A stretch of 64,000 nucleotides of DNA from Desulfarculaceae bacterium (GTDB lineage Bacteria; Desulfobacterota; Desulfarculia; Desulfarculales; Desulfarculaceae): NCBI GenBank assembly GCA_021737145.1, contig JAIPEN010000007.1, forward strand, positions 171,956 through 235,955, read 5' to 3'. A program made the translations under genes and the position numbers. The notes below the pieces were generated by a model. It worked only from the letters and a program-made list of their open reading frames with translations. It had not been told where the DNA came from and ran no database searches. Positions 17,481 through 27,053 of the stretch are shown one piece after another (position 1 is the stretch's first letter; every line of letters starts with the position of its first letter).

Positions 17481-17969
17481 ATGGAGCTATATCTCATGCA
17501 GCACGGGCCCAACCTGCCCAAGGACCAGGACCCGGAAGAGGGGCTGAGCCCAAAGGGCGAGGCGGTGGTGAGGGCCACGGCCCAGGCCCTGGTCCGATTG
17601 GGCCTGCGGCCAGGACTCATCGTGGCCAGCCCCAAGCAGCGGGCCCGCCAAAGCGCGGCCCTGGCGGCCGAGGCCCTGGAGCGCGATCCAGGGGACATCC
17701 TGATCAGCGACCAGGTCAAGGCCATGAGCGAGCCTGGCGACACCCTGCAATTCCTGGCCGGGTTGGCCGGGCAAGGGCCGCTCTTGCTGGTGGGGCATCT
17801 GCCCAACCTGGCCAAGGTGGCCGGGGCCATCCTGGCCCCCTGCGGCACGGCTGAGGTGGACTTTCAGCGGGGCGGAGTCTGCGCCCTGGAGGTGGCCGAG
17901 CTGCCCGCCGGACAGGGCAAGCTGCTCTGGTATCTGCCCCCGGCCCTCGCCGCCCTGGTGGCGGGCTAG
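17481..17969 (+). CDS. SixA-like phosphohistidine phosphatase
   Basis: 162-residue histidine phosphatase superfamily member. The catalytic histidine is His8 in MELYLMQHG, where Gln replaces the Arg of the classic RHG motif. Later motifs are ASPKQRARQSA and LLVGHLPNL (second histidine). The family removes phosphate from phosphohistidine on HPt domains or PTS-type proteins. It lies 14 bp after the isoaspartyl methyltransferase gene. The Gln variant may be normal for this subgroup, so loss of activity is not implied. Confidence 0.8.
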   Translation: MELYLMQHGPNLPKDQDPEEGLSPKGEAVVRATAQALVRLGLRPGLIVASPKQRARQSAALAAEALERDPGDILISDQVKAMSEPGDTLQFLAGLAGQGPLLLVGHLPNLAKVAGAILAPCGTAEVDFQRGGVCALEVAELPAGQGKLLWYLPPALAALVAG

Positions 17970-17976
17970 GGTCGGT

Positions 17977-19404
17977 TTAGTCTTCCAGCTCCTCGGGGTG
18001 CTCGGGCATCCAAGAGGGCTTCTTGATGCGGTTGAGGATAAAGGGCGGGGCCGACAGGGCCAGGATGCCCAGCACCAGGAAGGCCTCGAAGCCCAGGAAG
18101 CGGCCGGTGTTCACGTCGATGGGCGGCACGAATCCCACGAAAAAGGTGAAAAAGCAGGCGGCCAGGCCCACCCCGGCCACGACCCACATGCCCGCCTTGC
18201 CGCCGGGCACCTTATAGGGGCGCTCGGCGTCCGGGTCCTTGTGGCGCAGGCGGATGCCCGCGGCCAGCATGAGGATGTACATGATCACCGTTAGCTGGGC
18301 GGTTAGGGCCGAGAGGATCCAGTAGAAGCTGTTGGCGTTGGGCACCAGCAAAAACAGCAGGATGAACCCGGTGCTCACCAGGCCCTGGGCCACCAGGATG
18401 GGCACGGGCATGTGGTGCTTGTTCACCTTTTCCAGCGCCGGGGGCAGGGAGCCGTCCCGGGCGGTGGCCAACAGGCCCTTGGAGGGCCCCACCAGCCAGG
18501 TGGATATCTGGGCGATGCCCCCGGCCGCGGCCAATACGGCCAGCACCGGCACCAGCCAGGCCAGGCCGAAGGGGTCGAAGAACTTCTCCATGGCCTGCAT
18601 CAGCCCGGCCACCAGGCTCACCTCCTTGGCCGGCACCACCACCGCGATGGCCAGGGAACCCATCATGAACAGGGCCACGATGGCGGCCACGGCCAGCAGG
18701 ATGGCCTTGGGATAGTCCTTGCGGGGGTCGCGGGCCTCCTTGGCGTGGAAGGCGGCCATCTCGATGCCGAAGTAGCCCAGGATCACCCCGGCGAAAAATG
18801 AGGTGTTGGCCAGCTTGAGGTCCGGTATCAACGCGCCCCAGGACACCTCGAACTGCACCCCGTTGCCCATGCACAACCAGATCACGGCCATGATGATAAG
18901 CAGGCCTCCCGGGATGAGGGTGCCGGCGATGGTGCCGATGGACGAGATGAGCCCCGAGGCCTTCATGCCGAAGAAGTTGGCAAAGGTGGCTCCCCAGTAG
19001 ACCACCAGCATCACCGTGACCATGAAGAACTTGTTCTCGTCCAGGCTGGGCGACACCGCATAGGCGATGGTGGCGGCCACGAAGGAGAGCACCGTGGGGA
19101 ACCACACCACGTTCTCCACCCAGTCCATCCACACCGCCAGAAAGCCGTACTTGGGGCCGAAGCCGCGCTTGACCCAGGCGTAGACCCCGCCCGCGTCGGG
19201 ATAGGTGGTGGCCAGCTCGGCGGCCACCAGGGCCACGGGCAGGAAAAAGGCCAGGGCGGCCACGCCGTAATAAAATATGGAGGCCAGGCCGTAGATGGCC
19301 ATTAGCGGCAGGTTGCGCAAGGTGAGGATGGCGGCCATGTTGATCATGGCCAGGGTGAAGATGCCCAGGGTGCGTTTGGGGGCGGTCGCCGGAATGTCTG
19401 CCAC
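17977..19404 (-). CDS. APC-family amino acid permease (glutamate/GABA antiporter-like)
   Basis: 475-residue inner-membrane transporter with about 12 membrane segments. The N-terminal signature (NMAAILTLRNLPLMAIYG) and the TTYPDAGGVYAWVKRGFG helix are typical of the amino acid-polyamine-organocation family, GadC-like branch. The GTG start at 19404 is preferred because AAGGAG lies seven bases upstream; a longer reading to 19593 lacks a ribosome site. Substrate is uncertain, with glutamate, GABA or another amino acid possible. It faces the SixA-like gene convergently. Confidence 0.85.
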   Translation of the reverse strand: MADIPATAPKRTLGIFTLAMINMAAILTLRNLPLMAIYGLASIFYYGVAALAFFLPVALVAAELATTYPDAGGVYAWVKRGFGPKYGFLAVWMDWVENVVWFPTVLSFVAATIAYAVSPSLDENKFFMVTVMLVVYWGATFANFFGMKASGLISSIGTIAGTLIPGGLLIIMAVIWLCMGNGVQFEVSWGALIPDLKLANTSFFAGVILGYFGIEMAAFHAKEARDPRKDYPKAILLAVAAIVALFMMGSLAIAVVVPAKEVSLVAGLMQAMEKFFDPFGLAWLVPVLAVLAAAGGIAQISTWLVGPSKGLLATARDGSLPPALEKVNKHHMPVPILVAQGLVSTGFILLFLLVPNANSFYWILSALTAQLTVIMYILMLAAGIRLRHKDPDAERPYKVPGGKAGMWVVAGVGLAACFFTFFVGFVPPIDVNTGRFLGFEAFLVLGILALSAPPFILNRIKKPSWMPEHPEELED

Positions 19405-19574
19405 GTTTTTCTCCTTGCCCTGTCTGCCCCGTCTGGCGCGGGAACAGGCAGTCCCAGATTCAGTCCAAGCCGGGGTGTTTGTCAAGGCGAATGCCCATTG
19501 ACGCCTTGATGCCGGGAAGATAGGCTTTGCGGATTCATTTCGGTTGAGCCTGTCCAACAAAGTGGGGCCCTCAA

Positions 19575-20984
19575 GTGTTAGAGCGTTGGTCAAAACCCAA
19601 TGGCTACCGCCAGGTGTTGGCCGTGGGCCTGCCCCTGGTGGTGAGCTTCGGCACCACCTCCCTGATCCATTTCACGGACCGGGTGTTTCTGGCCAACTAT
19701 TCGGTGGACGCCATTGCCGCCTCTTTACCGGCGGGCATCGCCTCTTTTCTGGCCATTTGCTTTTTTATGGGCGTGGTGGGCTATGTGAACGTGTTCGTGG
19801 CCCAATACACCGGGGCCGGGGCCTTCGAGCGGGTGGGGGCCGCCCTTTGGCAGGGGATCTACTTTTCCCTGGGTTCCGGGTTGCTCTTGGCCTCCCTGTG
19901 GTTCATCGCCGGGCCCTTGTTCGATCTGAGCGGCCACCCGGGCCCGGTGCAGGAGCTGGAGGTGGTCTACTTCCGCATCCTCACCCTGGGAGCCGGCCTG
20001 GTGGTGCTGGGCACCACCCTGAGCTGCTTTTTCTCGGGGCGGGGGCTCACCCGGCCGGTGATGCTGATCAACCTGGCCGCGGCCGGGCTCAACATACCCC
20101 TGGACTATTTGCTCATCTACGGAGTGGGGCCCTTCCCGGAGATGGGCATCGTGGGCGCGGCCCTGGCCACCGTGGCCTCCCAGGCGGTGATGGTGCTCCT
20201 GTTCGCCCTGGCCGTGTTCCGCCCGGAGCACGAGAAGGCATTCGCGGTGCGCCGGGCCTGGGCCTTTGACCGGGCCCTGTTCAGCCGCATGATGCGCTTC
20301 GGCCTGCCCGGCGGGGTCCAGTTCTTCATGGACATCTTCGCCTTCACCTTTTTTGTGTTCATGGTGGGGCGGCTGGGCCGGGCCGAGCTGGCCGCCACCA
20401 ACATCGTCATGGCCATCTCCACCCTGTCGTTCATGCCCATGATCGGGCTGTCCATCGCGGTGAGCACCCTGGTGGGCCAGGCCATCGGAGCGGGCCGCCC
20501 GGCGGACGGGACCGAGGCCACCACCTCCACCCTGCACATCACCCTGGCCTACATGGGCCTGGTGGCCCTGTGTTTCGTGCTGCTGCCCGAGTTGCTCATC
20601 TCTCCCTTCGTGGACGATCAGTCCAGCCCGGCGGTGCGGGCCCAGCTGGTCGGCCTGGGGGTGCAGCTGCTGCGCTTCGTGGCCCTCTACACCCTGTTCG
20701 ACGCCCTGACCATCATCTACATGGGCGCGCTCAAGGGGGCCGGCGACATCTACTTCGTGATGTGGACCATGGGCCTGGCCTCCATGGGCATCCTCATCAT
20801 CCCCTCCTGGGTGGGCCTGGAGGTGGTGGGCCTGGGCCTCAACTTCCTGTGGGGATGCGTGGTGCTATACGTGATGGCCATTGGCCTGGCCTTCCGCTGG
20901 CGCTTCAAGCGCGGGGCCTGGCAAAAGATGCGGGTCATCGAAGCCGCGCCCGTGCCGGTCCCCGGCCCTGAAACTCTGCCTTGA
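19575..20984 (+). CDS. MATE-family multidrug/metabolite exporter
   Basis: 469-residue membrane protein with 12 predicted helices in two six-helix halves, as in MATE (NorM-like) antiporters. Typical segments are FTDRVFLANYSVDAIAASLP in the first half and LVGQAIGAGRPADG in the second. Family members expel cationic compounds using Na+ or H+. The start is GTG at 19575. Substrate cannot be predicted. It is divergent from the permease gene, with a 170-bp shared upstream region. Confidence 0.87.
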   Translation: MLERWSKPNGYRQVLAVGLPLVVSFGTTSLIHFTDRVFLANYSVDAIAASLPAGIASFLAICFFMGVVGYVNVFVAQYTGAGAFERVGAALWQGIYFSLGSGLLLASLWFIAGPLFDLSGHPGPVQELEVVYFRILTLGAGLVVLGTTLSCFFSGRGLTRPVMLINLAAAGLNIPLDYLLIYGVGPFPEMGIVGAALATVASQAVMVLLFALAVFRPEHEKAFAVRRAWAFDRALFSRMMRFGLPGGVQFFMDIFAFTFFVFMVGRLGRAELAATNIVMAISTLSFMPMIGLSIAVSTLVGQAIGAGRPADGTEATTSTLHITLAYMGLVALCFVLLPELLISPFVDDQSSPAVRAQLVGLGVQLLRFVALYTLFDALTIIYMGALKGAGDIYFVMWTMGLASMGILIIPSWVGLEVVGLGLNFLWGCVVLYVMAIGLAFRWRFKRGAWQKMRVIEAAPVPVPGPETLP

Positions 20985-21042
20985 CCCGGCTGCACCCGCA
21001 CGCCTAAGCTGAACAATCCCCGCCTGCCCTGGAGCCTAAAGC

Positions 21043-21384
21043 ATGACCAAGCAACCGGAACCCGCACCTCCGTCCGAACTGCTGGCCCAGGCCCCGGTGG
21101 CTCTCACCGTGCTGGACACCCAAGGACGCCTGCTCTACTACAACCCCTACGCGCCCACCATCCTGGACCGTCAACCCGCCTATCTGGGCCGCGACGTGCG
21201 CGAGCTGCACAATGCGGCCAGCAACGCCAAGATAGACGCCATCCTCGATGCCTACGCCTCGGGTGAGCGCCGCGAGTTCGGCTGGGTTTTGGAGCGCGGC
21301 GGCAAGCGTTTCGCCGTCCGGGTGAGACCCTGGATCAAGGACGGCCAGTGGGCCGGGGTGTTGCACGCGGTGGTGCTGCTGTGA
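21043..21384 (+). CDS. Single PAS-domain protein
   Basis: 113 residues making one PAS-like fold, with LLAQAPVALTVLDTQGRLLYYNP at the start and FAVRVRPWIKDGQWAGVLHAV at the end. No kinase, GGDEF or DNA-binding part is attached, so it is probably a stand-alone sensor or a regulator of a partner protein. It lies between the MATE and MFS genes on the same strand. Confidence 0.72.
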   Translation: MTKQPEPAPPSELLAQAPVALTVLDTQGRLLYYNPYAPTILDRQPAYLGRDVRELHNAASNAKIDAILDAYASGERREFGWVLERGGKRFAVRVRPWIKDGQWAGVLHAVVLL

Positions 21385-21397
21385 GGGCCCTTCTCCG

Positions 21398-22681
21398 GTG
21401 AGCAAGCGCGGCTATCCGCCACCCCTGCTCAGCTGGCTGGTCTGGGGCCTGGGGGCCTTGTTCTACCTCATGGGCTTTTTCCAGCGGGTCTCGCCCGGGG
21501 TGATCACCCATGAGCTGATGAGCGAGTTCAGCCTGAGCGCCGCCGCTCTGGGCAACCTCTCGGCCTACTACTTCTACGCCTACGTGGCCATGCAGATACC
21601 CACCGGGGTCATCGCCGACCACTGGGGCCCCCGCCGCCTGCTGAGCGCCGGGGCGGTGGTGGCCGGAGCCGGGGCCCTGTTGTTCGGCCTTTCGCCCTCC
21701 CTGGGCTGGGCCGAGGCCGGCCGCCTGCTGGTGGGCGGCTCGGTGGCCGTGGCCTGGGTGGCCCTTCTGAAGCTGGCTTCCCACTGGTTCGCGCCCCGGC
21801 GCTTCGCCATGGTTTCGGGCATGGCCCTGCTCATCGGTCTGGTGGGCGCGGTGGGGGCCGGGCTTCCCCTGCGTTTGATGGTGGACGCCTTCGGGTGGCG
21901 GCCGGTGATGGCCGCCTCGGGCCTGGTCACCCTGGGCATCGCCGCGGCGGTGTGGCTGTTCATCCGCAACGACCCCAGCGAGCGGGGCTACCTGAGCTTC
22001 GCGGCCGGGGCCAAAGAGGGGCCGGCGAGCCAGGGCATCCTGAGCGGCCTGGTCCACATTTGGCGCTATTCAAACACCTGGTTCCTTTTCGCCGCTCCCG
22101 GCGGCATCGTGGGCCCGGTGCTCACCTTTGCCGGGCTGTGGGGGGTGCCCTACCTGCGGGCCCGTTACGGCCTGTCCCCGGCCTCGGGGGCGGTTATCTG
22201 CTCCCTGTTGCTGGTGGGCTGGGGCCTGGGCGGGCCTTTGTTCGGCGGCCTGTCCGACCGTCTGGGAAGGCGCAAGCCTCTTTATCTGTTCGGGGCCGCC
22301 CTTTCCCTGGCCGGGTGGCTGGCTGTCCTGTTTTTGCCCGGCTTGCCCCTGTGGGCCTTTGTGGGGGTCATGCTGAGCATCGGCCTGGCCTCGGGCGGGG
22401 TGATCGTCTGCTTTGCCTGGGCCAAGGAATCGGTGCCTCTGAGCCTGGGGGGCACGGTCAGCGGCACCATAAACATGGGCTTCATGCTGGGGCCCACCCT
22501 GTTGCAGCCCTTGGTGGGCTGGGTCCTGGATACGCACTGGCAAGGGGCCATGGAGGGCGGGGCGCGCATCTACGGTCTGGAGGCCTATCAGGCCGGTTTC
22601 ATACCCATGATCGCATGGGCGGGGCTGGCCCTGCTGCTGGGCGCCCTGGTGCGCGAGACCCACTGCGCCCAGGCGGCCTGA
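21398..22681 (+). CDS. Major facilitator superfamily transporter
   Basis: 427 residues with about 12 membrane helices. The MFS loop 2-3 motif appears as GVIADHWGPRRLL, and its second-half repeat as GGLSDRLGRRKPL. The GTG start at 21398 follows the PAS gene by 13 bp. The substrate is unknown; hexuronate/phthalate-type and nitrate-type MFS members look broadly similar by eye. It is the last gene before the surface-glycan locus. Confidence 0.88.
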   Translation: MSKRGYPPPLLSWLVWGLGALFYLMGFFQRVSPGVITHELMSEFSLSAAALGNLSAYYFYAYVAMQIPTGVIADHWGPRRLLSAGAVVAGAGALLFGLSPSLGWAEAGRLLVGGSVAVAWVALLKLASHWFAPRRFAMVSGMALLIGLVGAVGAGLPLRLMVDAFGWRPVMAASGLVTLGIAAAVWLFIRNDPSERGYLSFAAGAKEGPASQGILSGLVHIWRYSNTWFLFAAPGGIVGPVLTFAGLWGVPYLRARYGLSPASGAVICSLLLVGWGLGGPLFGGLSDRLGRRKPLYLFGAALSLAGWLAVLFLPGLPLWAFVGVMLSIGLASGGVIVCFAWAKESVPLSLGGTVSGTINMGFMLGPTLLQPLVGWVLDTHWQGAMEGGARIYGLEAYQAGFIPMIAWAGLALLLGALVRETHCAQAA

Positions 22682-22750
22682 GCCACGGCTCTTGACTTCT
22701 GCTCCCGTGGGCGGGAATATGCCATCAAACAGCTTGTGTTGGAGTAAGCC

Positions 22751-23926
22751 TTGCCCCAGGTCCTACCTCTGAGAGTACTGCACGTCATAACTACCACCAC
22801 GGTCGGGGGGGCCGAGGTGCAACTGGCGCGGCTGATCCAGGCGTCCGACCCCCGGCGTTTCAAACACGTGGTGGTGGGCCTGAGCCCCGAGGGGCTGTTG
22901 GCCAGCCGGATGCGCCGGGCCGGGGCCAAGGTGCTCAGCCTGGACCTGGAGCCCAGCCTGATCAAGGGCGTGGGGGGCCTGGTGCGCCTGGCGTCCATCA
23001 TCCGCCGCCAGCGGCCGCACCTGGTGCAGGGCTGGATGTACCACGCCAACCTGATGGGCCTTCTGGCCGCCCGTCTGGCCGGGAGCTATCCGGTTGTGTG
23101 GGGCATACGCTGCACGGACATGGAGTTCTACCGCTACCGCCAGGGCACCCGCGTCCTGGTGCAGGTCTGCGCCCGGCTGTCCTCCTGGCCCTCGGCCATT
23201 GTTTCCAACAGCCGGCGTGGGTTGGAGTTCCATGCCCGCCGGGGCTATCCGGCGGCCAAGATGCGGGTGGTGCACAACGGCATCAGGGTGCCGGCCACGG
23301 CGCCGGACCCGGCAATGCGGGACGAGATGCGCCGCCGCCTGGGCGTGGGGCCGGACGATTTGCTGGTGGGACACGTGGCCCGCTTCGACCCCATGAAAGA
23401 CCACGCCAATTTAATGGCGGCGGCCCAGGTGGTGGCCCGGCAAGACCGGCGGGCGCACTTCGTGCTCATGGGGCTGGGGGTGGATGACGGCAATCCGGTG
23501 TTCGAGCCGGCCCTCAACCTGCCCCTGGCCGGGCGGTGCCATCTCTTGGGGCGCCAAGCCGAGGTGACCCCCTGGTTGGCGGCCATGGACTTGCACGTAT
23601 CCTCCAGCGCCTTTGGCGAGGGGTTGTCCAACGCGGTGGGCGAGGCCATGGCCTTGCAGGTGCCCAACGTGGTGACGGATTTGGGGGACAACCGCCTGCT
23701 AGTGGGAGACACCGGCCTGGTGGTGCCGCCCCGGCGGCCGGAGCGCCTGGCCGAAGCCATCCTGAGCCTGCTCGGGATGCCGGCCGAAGACCGTGCGGCC
23801 ATGGGCGCCCAGGCCCGGGAAAGAATTCGGGAACACTTTTCGCAGGAAGTAATGGCCCGTGCCTTTGAGAGCATCTATCAAGAGCTTTTATCAAAGGAGC
23901 CGTGGGGGAAGACGAGGACGCCATGA
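22751..23926 (+). CDS. Glycosyltransferase family 4 (first of tandem pair)
   Basis: 391-residue GT-B enzyme. The N-terminal donor-site loop is TTTTVGGAEVQL, and the C-terminal EX7E motif is FGEGLSNAVGEAM. It should transfer a sugar from an NDP donor to a lipid-linked glycan on the cytoplasmic face. The TTG start at 22751 has GGAG six bases upstream. It overlaps the next gene by ATGA. The two share near-identical segments (VLHxITTT, GWMYHANL, MDLHVSSSAFGEGLSNAVGEAM), so they are a tandem duplication. This is the first gene of the surface-glycan locus. Confidence 0.92.
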   Translation: MPQVLPLRVLHVITTTTVGGAEVQLARLIQASDPRRFKHVVVGLSPEGLLASRMRRAGAKVLSLDLEPSLIKGVGGLVRLASIIRRQRPHLVQGWMYHANLMGLLAARLAGSYPVVWGIRCTDMEFYRYRQGTRVLVQVCARLSSWPSAIVSNSRRGLEFHARRGYPAAKMRVVHNGIRVPATAPDPAMRDEMRRRLGVGPDDLLVGHVARFDPMKDHANLMAAAQVVARQDRRAHFVLMGLGVDDGNPVFEPALNLPLAGRCHLLGRQAEVTPWLAAMDLHVSSSAFGEGLSNAVGEAMALQVPNVVTDLGDNRLLVGDTGLVVPPRRPERLAEAILSLLGMPAEDRAAMGAQARERIREHFSQEVMARAFESIYQELLSKEPWGKTRTP

Positions 23927-25077
23927 GCTCTCCTCATAAAGTATTGCACGCCATAACCACCACCATGGTGGGTGGAGCCGAGTTTCAGCTTCTGCGCCTG
24001 ATCGCGGCCAGCGATCCGGAGCATTATCAGCACACCGTGGTTGGGCTGGGACCGGAAGGGCCCCTGGCCGATGAAATGCGGCGGGCCGGAGCCGAGGTGT
24101 TCAGCCTGGGCCTGATGCCCCAGCCCTCCGCCCTGGTCAAGGGGGTCCGGCAGATGGCCCGCATCGCCAGGCAGGTGCGGCCCCAGTTGATGCAGGGCTG
24201 GATGTACCACGCCAACCTGGTCAGCCTGCTGGCGGCGCGCATGGCCGGAGCGGGGCCGGTGATCTGGGGGGTGTTCTGCTCCAACATGGAGATGGACAAG
24301 TACGGCCTTGCCTCCCGCACGCTGGTCAAGGCATGCGCGATCACCTCCCGCCAGCCGGTGGCCATCGTATCCAACAGCTACGTGGGGGTGGAGTTCCACG
24401 TGGCCCAGGGCTATCCCCGCAAGACCATGCTGGTGATACCCAACGGATTCGACACCGACAGCTACCGCCCCGACGACGGGGTGCGGGCCGAGGCGCGCGC
24501 GGAGATGGGCCTGGACGAGGAGCACCTGCTCATCGGCCAGGTGGCCCGCTTCGACCCCATGAAGGACCACCGCTCCCTGATCCTGGCCGCCCGCGAGGTG
24601 GTGGACGCCTTCCCGGCCGCCCGCTTCGTCACCCTGGGCCTGGGAATGGAGCCGGACAATCCCGCGCTCAGGGAGGCCACGGAGCCTCCTTTGGAGGGAC
24701 ACTTCTTTTTGGAAGGCCGCAGCCACGACATACCCCGCTGGCTAAAGGCCATGGACCTGCATGTATCCTCCAGCGCCTTTGGCGAGGGCCTGTCCAACGC
24801 GGTGGGCGAGGCCATGGCCTGCGGGGTGCCCAACGTGGTCACCCGGGTGGGGGACAGCGGCCGGCTGGTGGGCGACACCGGTCTGGTGGTGCCCCCGCGC
24901 GACTCCGGGGCCCTGGCCGCCTCGATCAAGGCGGTGCTGGCCCTGGACCCGCGGGAACGCCGCCGCCTGGGCCTGGCTGCCCGCCGCCGCATCGAACAGC
25001 ATTACTCCCTGGAGGTGATGTCCCGCGCCTTCGACGACCTCTATCATCGCTTCCTGCCTCCCCACGAGGACCGGTGA
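23923..25077 (+). CDS. Glycosyltransferase family 4 (second of tandem pair)
   Basis: 384-residue GT-B enzyme, paralogous to its upstream neighbour. It has TTTMVGGAEFQLLRL near the N-terminus and the EX7E motif FGEGLSNAVGEAM. ATG at 23923 overlaps the preceding stop (ATGA) and has GAGG five bases upstream, so it is preferred over GTG at 23902. The acceptor-facing N-terminal half differs from the first copy more than the donor-binding half. That fits duplication followed by a change of acceptor. Confidence 0.92.
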   Translation: MSSPHKVLHAITTTMVGGAEFQLLRLIAASDPEHYQHTVVGLGPEGPLADEMRRAGAEVFSLGLMPQPSALVKGVRQMARIARQVRPQLMQGWMYHANLVSLLAARMAGAGPVIWGVFCSNMEMDKYGLASRTLVKACAITSRQPVAIVSNSYVGVEFHVAQGYPRKTMLVIPNGFDTDSYRPDDGVRAEARAEMGLDEEHLLIGQVARFDPMKDHRSLILAAREVVDAFPAARFVTLGLGMEPDNPALREATEPPLEGHFFLEGRSHDIPRWLKAMDLHVSSSAFGEGLSNAVGEAMACGVPNVVTRVGDSGRLVGDTGLVVPPRDSGALAASIKAVLALDPRERRRLGLAARRRIEQHYSLEVMSRAFDDLYHRFLPPHEDR

Positions 25078-25125
25078 GCCCCCGCTCGGCCATCTTCGGG
25101 GAGCCGCGACCGCAAGCTGCCGCCC

Positions 25126-26016
25126 ATGCGCTGTCCTTGTAAGCTGAACCGGAGCGGCTGGCCGGGCTGGCTGACCCGCCGCCTGCCGGCCATGGACGAT
25201 CCCCGGCCCCTGGCCGGGGGCGGGCCGGCCAAGGACCGCGCCGCATTCACCCGCATGGTCTCGGCCATCAAGATAGGCCCCACCTGGAAGACCAGCGCCG
25301 AGGGCCGCCACCGCGCCGCCGATCTGGCCGCCCTGGCCGCCTTGCACCTTCCCCGGCCCACGGTGCTGGAGGTGGGCGCGGCCGACGGGGTGACCAGCCT
25401 GGAGCTCATGGAGCTCATGGATCAGCGGAAGGTCGATTTCGCCAGCTACATGGTCACCGACCGCTTGCCCCGGGCCCTGGCCGCCCGGCGCGGCAACAAG
25501 CTTTTTTTCCATGGCCCGGAGGGCGAGTTGCTCCTGGCCGCCACTCCCCGCTGGGTGGTCTATGCCGACCTGGAGGGAGGCTGCCCCCTCAGCCGCTGGT
25601 GGGGCGGCCGGGTGCTGGCCGCCGCTCCCGGTTTGGAAGACGCCCGGCCGGTGGAGCTGTGGCAACCGGAGCTGGCGGCGCGGGCCGGGCAGGACCAAAG
25701 GGTGGAGCTGTTGGCGCACGATGTTTTCACTCCCTGGCCGGGCCCGGCGGCGGACCTGGTCAAGGCGGCCAATCTGCTCAATCCCGAGTATTTCAGCCAG
25801 GCCCAGCTCCGGCGGGCCTTGGGTCATCTGGGCCGCGCCCTGAACCAGGACGGCCTGCTGCTGGTGGCTGACAACGAGCCCGGCCGGCCGGAACGCCTGC
25901 GCTACAGCCTGCTGCGGCGAGATGGCGAAAGGCTCAAGCCGGTGGCCCAGGAAGGCGGCGGGGCCCGGTCCGGCGGCCTGGCCCGGGAATTGCGCCTGGG
26001 CGGAGCGGGAAGCTAG
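25126..26016 (+). CDS. SAM-dependent methyltransferase-like protein
   Basis: 296 residues. Motif I is PTVLEVGAADGVTSLELMELM, and an acidic motif IV-like stretch is ADLVKAANLLNP. The latter half matches a class I methyltransferase fold loosely (ALNQDGLLLVADNEPG). The first 60 residues have no recognised domain. The start is uncertain: none of the candidates (25126, 25192) has a good ribosome site. It lies between glycosyltransferase genes and just before a second methyltransferase, so glycan methylation is likely but not proved. Confidence 0.65.
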   Translation: MRCPCKLNRSGWPGWLTRRLPAMDDPRPLAGGGPAKDRAAFTRMVSAIKIGPTWKTSAEGRHRAADLAALAALHLPRPTVLEVGAADGVTSLELMELMDQRKVDFASYMVTDRLPRALAARRGNKLFFHGPEGELLLAATPRWVVYADLEGGCPLSRWWGGRVLAAAPGLEDARPVELWQPELAARAGQDQRVELLAHDVFTPWPGPAADLVKAANLLNPEYFSQAQLRRALGHLGRALNQDGLLLVADNEPGRPERLRYSLLRRDGERLKPVAQEGGGARSGGLARELRLGGAGS

Positions 26017-26018
26017 CC

Positions 26019-26993
26019 GTGCCCAAACAAACGCCCCCCATTGTCCTGCCTGCCGGATCCCCGGCGTGGCGCCCCTCCCCAGAGGCCGGGGTGCGGCGGC
26101 AATGCCTGGAATACTTCGACCGATTGCGGGAGATGGCGCTTCCCCTGGCCGGGCCGGACACGGCCAAGGCGTACAAGGGCCTCCTGGAGGTGTTCGGCGG
26201 CACCTTCACCGGACCGGACCACCTGTACCGGCGCAGCGTTTTCGCCAACCGCATGGAGCCGGCCCTGGGCGTGCTGAAAAGCATGGCTCCGGGCGCGCGG
26301 GTGCTGGACTGCGGCTGCGGCACGGGCTACCAGTCATTGCTTTTGGCCCTGGCCGGGGCCCGGCTGACCGGGGTGGACCTGACCGAGAAGCGGGTGGGCA
26401 TCGCCCGCCGCCTGGCTCAGGCCTTTGAGCAGGGGGGCGCAACCCTGCAAGCCGAGTTTTTGTACCAGGGCCTGTTCTCCTACCTGGAGCAGCTGGGGCC
26501 GGATGATAAATACGACCTGGTGTGGATCTCCGAGGCGGTGAGCCACATCCATCCCCTGGAAGATTTCTGGCCCCTATTGCGGCGGGCCATGGCCCCGGGG
26601 GCCTGGCTGGCCATCACCGAGGCCAACTGCTTCAACCCCCTGGTGCGCCGCCAGGTGGGCCGGGAGCGCCAGGAGCACTTCCTGCGCCGCAACCAGCAGG
26701 CCGAGCAGTACCGCCAGGACGATTACTGGCTCTTCCCGGCCTCCTTCACCGACCCGGCCACCGGCCAGGAGCTGATGATGACCAACGAGCGTCTGCTCGG
26801 TCCGTTTCAGCTACAGGCCATGCTGGCGGCCCAGGGCTTCGGCGGGTTCCGGGTGTACTGGCGCAGCTTTGCTCCCCGCCCCCTGTACCGCCTGGCGGGA
26901 AAGGGGGCCTGCCGGGCTTTGGAGCGCGCCGCCCAGGCCGCGCCCCTGCTCAACCGCCTGGCCGCGCACTATGTTCTCCTGGCCCGCGGCTAA
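26019..26993 (+). CDS. Class I SAM-dependent methyltransferase
   Basis: 324 residues. SAM motif I is VLDCGCGTGYQSLLLALAG, with an acidic residue after the second strand (LTGVDLTEKR) and the motif IV-like DLVWISEAVSHIHPLEDF. This is the pattern of small-molecule methyltransferases. The GTG start lies three bases after the previous stop, so the two methyltransferases are probably cotranslated. Likely acts on a sugar or glycan intermediate. Confidence 0.82.
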   Translation: MPKQTPPIVLPAGSPAWRPSPEAGVRRQCLEYFDRLREMALPLAGPDTAKAYKGLLEVFGGTFTGPDHLYRRSVFANRMEPALGVLKSMAPGARVLDCGCGTGYQSLLLALAGARLTGVDLTEKRVGIARRLAQAFEQGGATLQAEFLYQGLFSYLEQLGPDDKYDLVWISEAVSHIHPLEDFWPLLRRAMAPGAWLAITEANCFNPLVRRQVGRERQEHFLRRNQQAEQYRQDDYWLFPASFTDPATGQELMMTNERLLGPFQLQAMLAAQGFGGFRVYWRSFAPRPLYRLAGKGACRALERAAQAAPLLNRLAAHYVLLARG

Positions 26994-27053
26994 GTGCGGT
27001 TTGCTCATGTTCTTGCTTTCTGGCAACATGCTCCCAAGAGATCATAGGAGCAG

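Noticed and set aside
17481..17507. Loss of function in the SixA-like protein because RHG is QHG
   Set aside because: The catalytic His and the second His motif are present, and I cannot rule out that Gln is normal in this subgroup.
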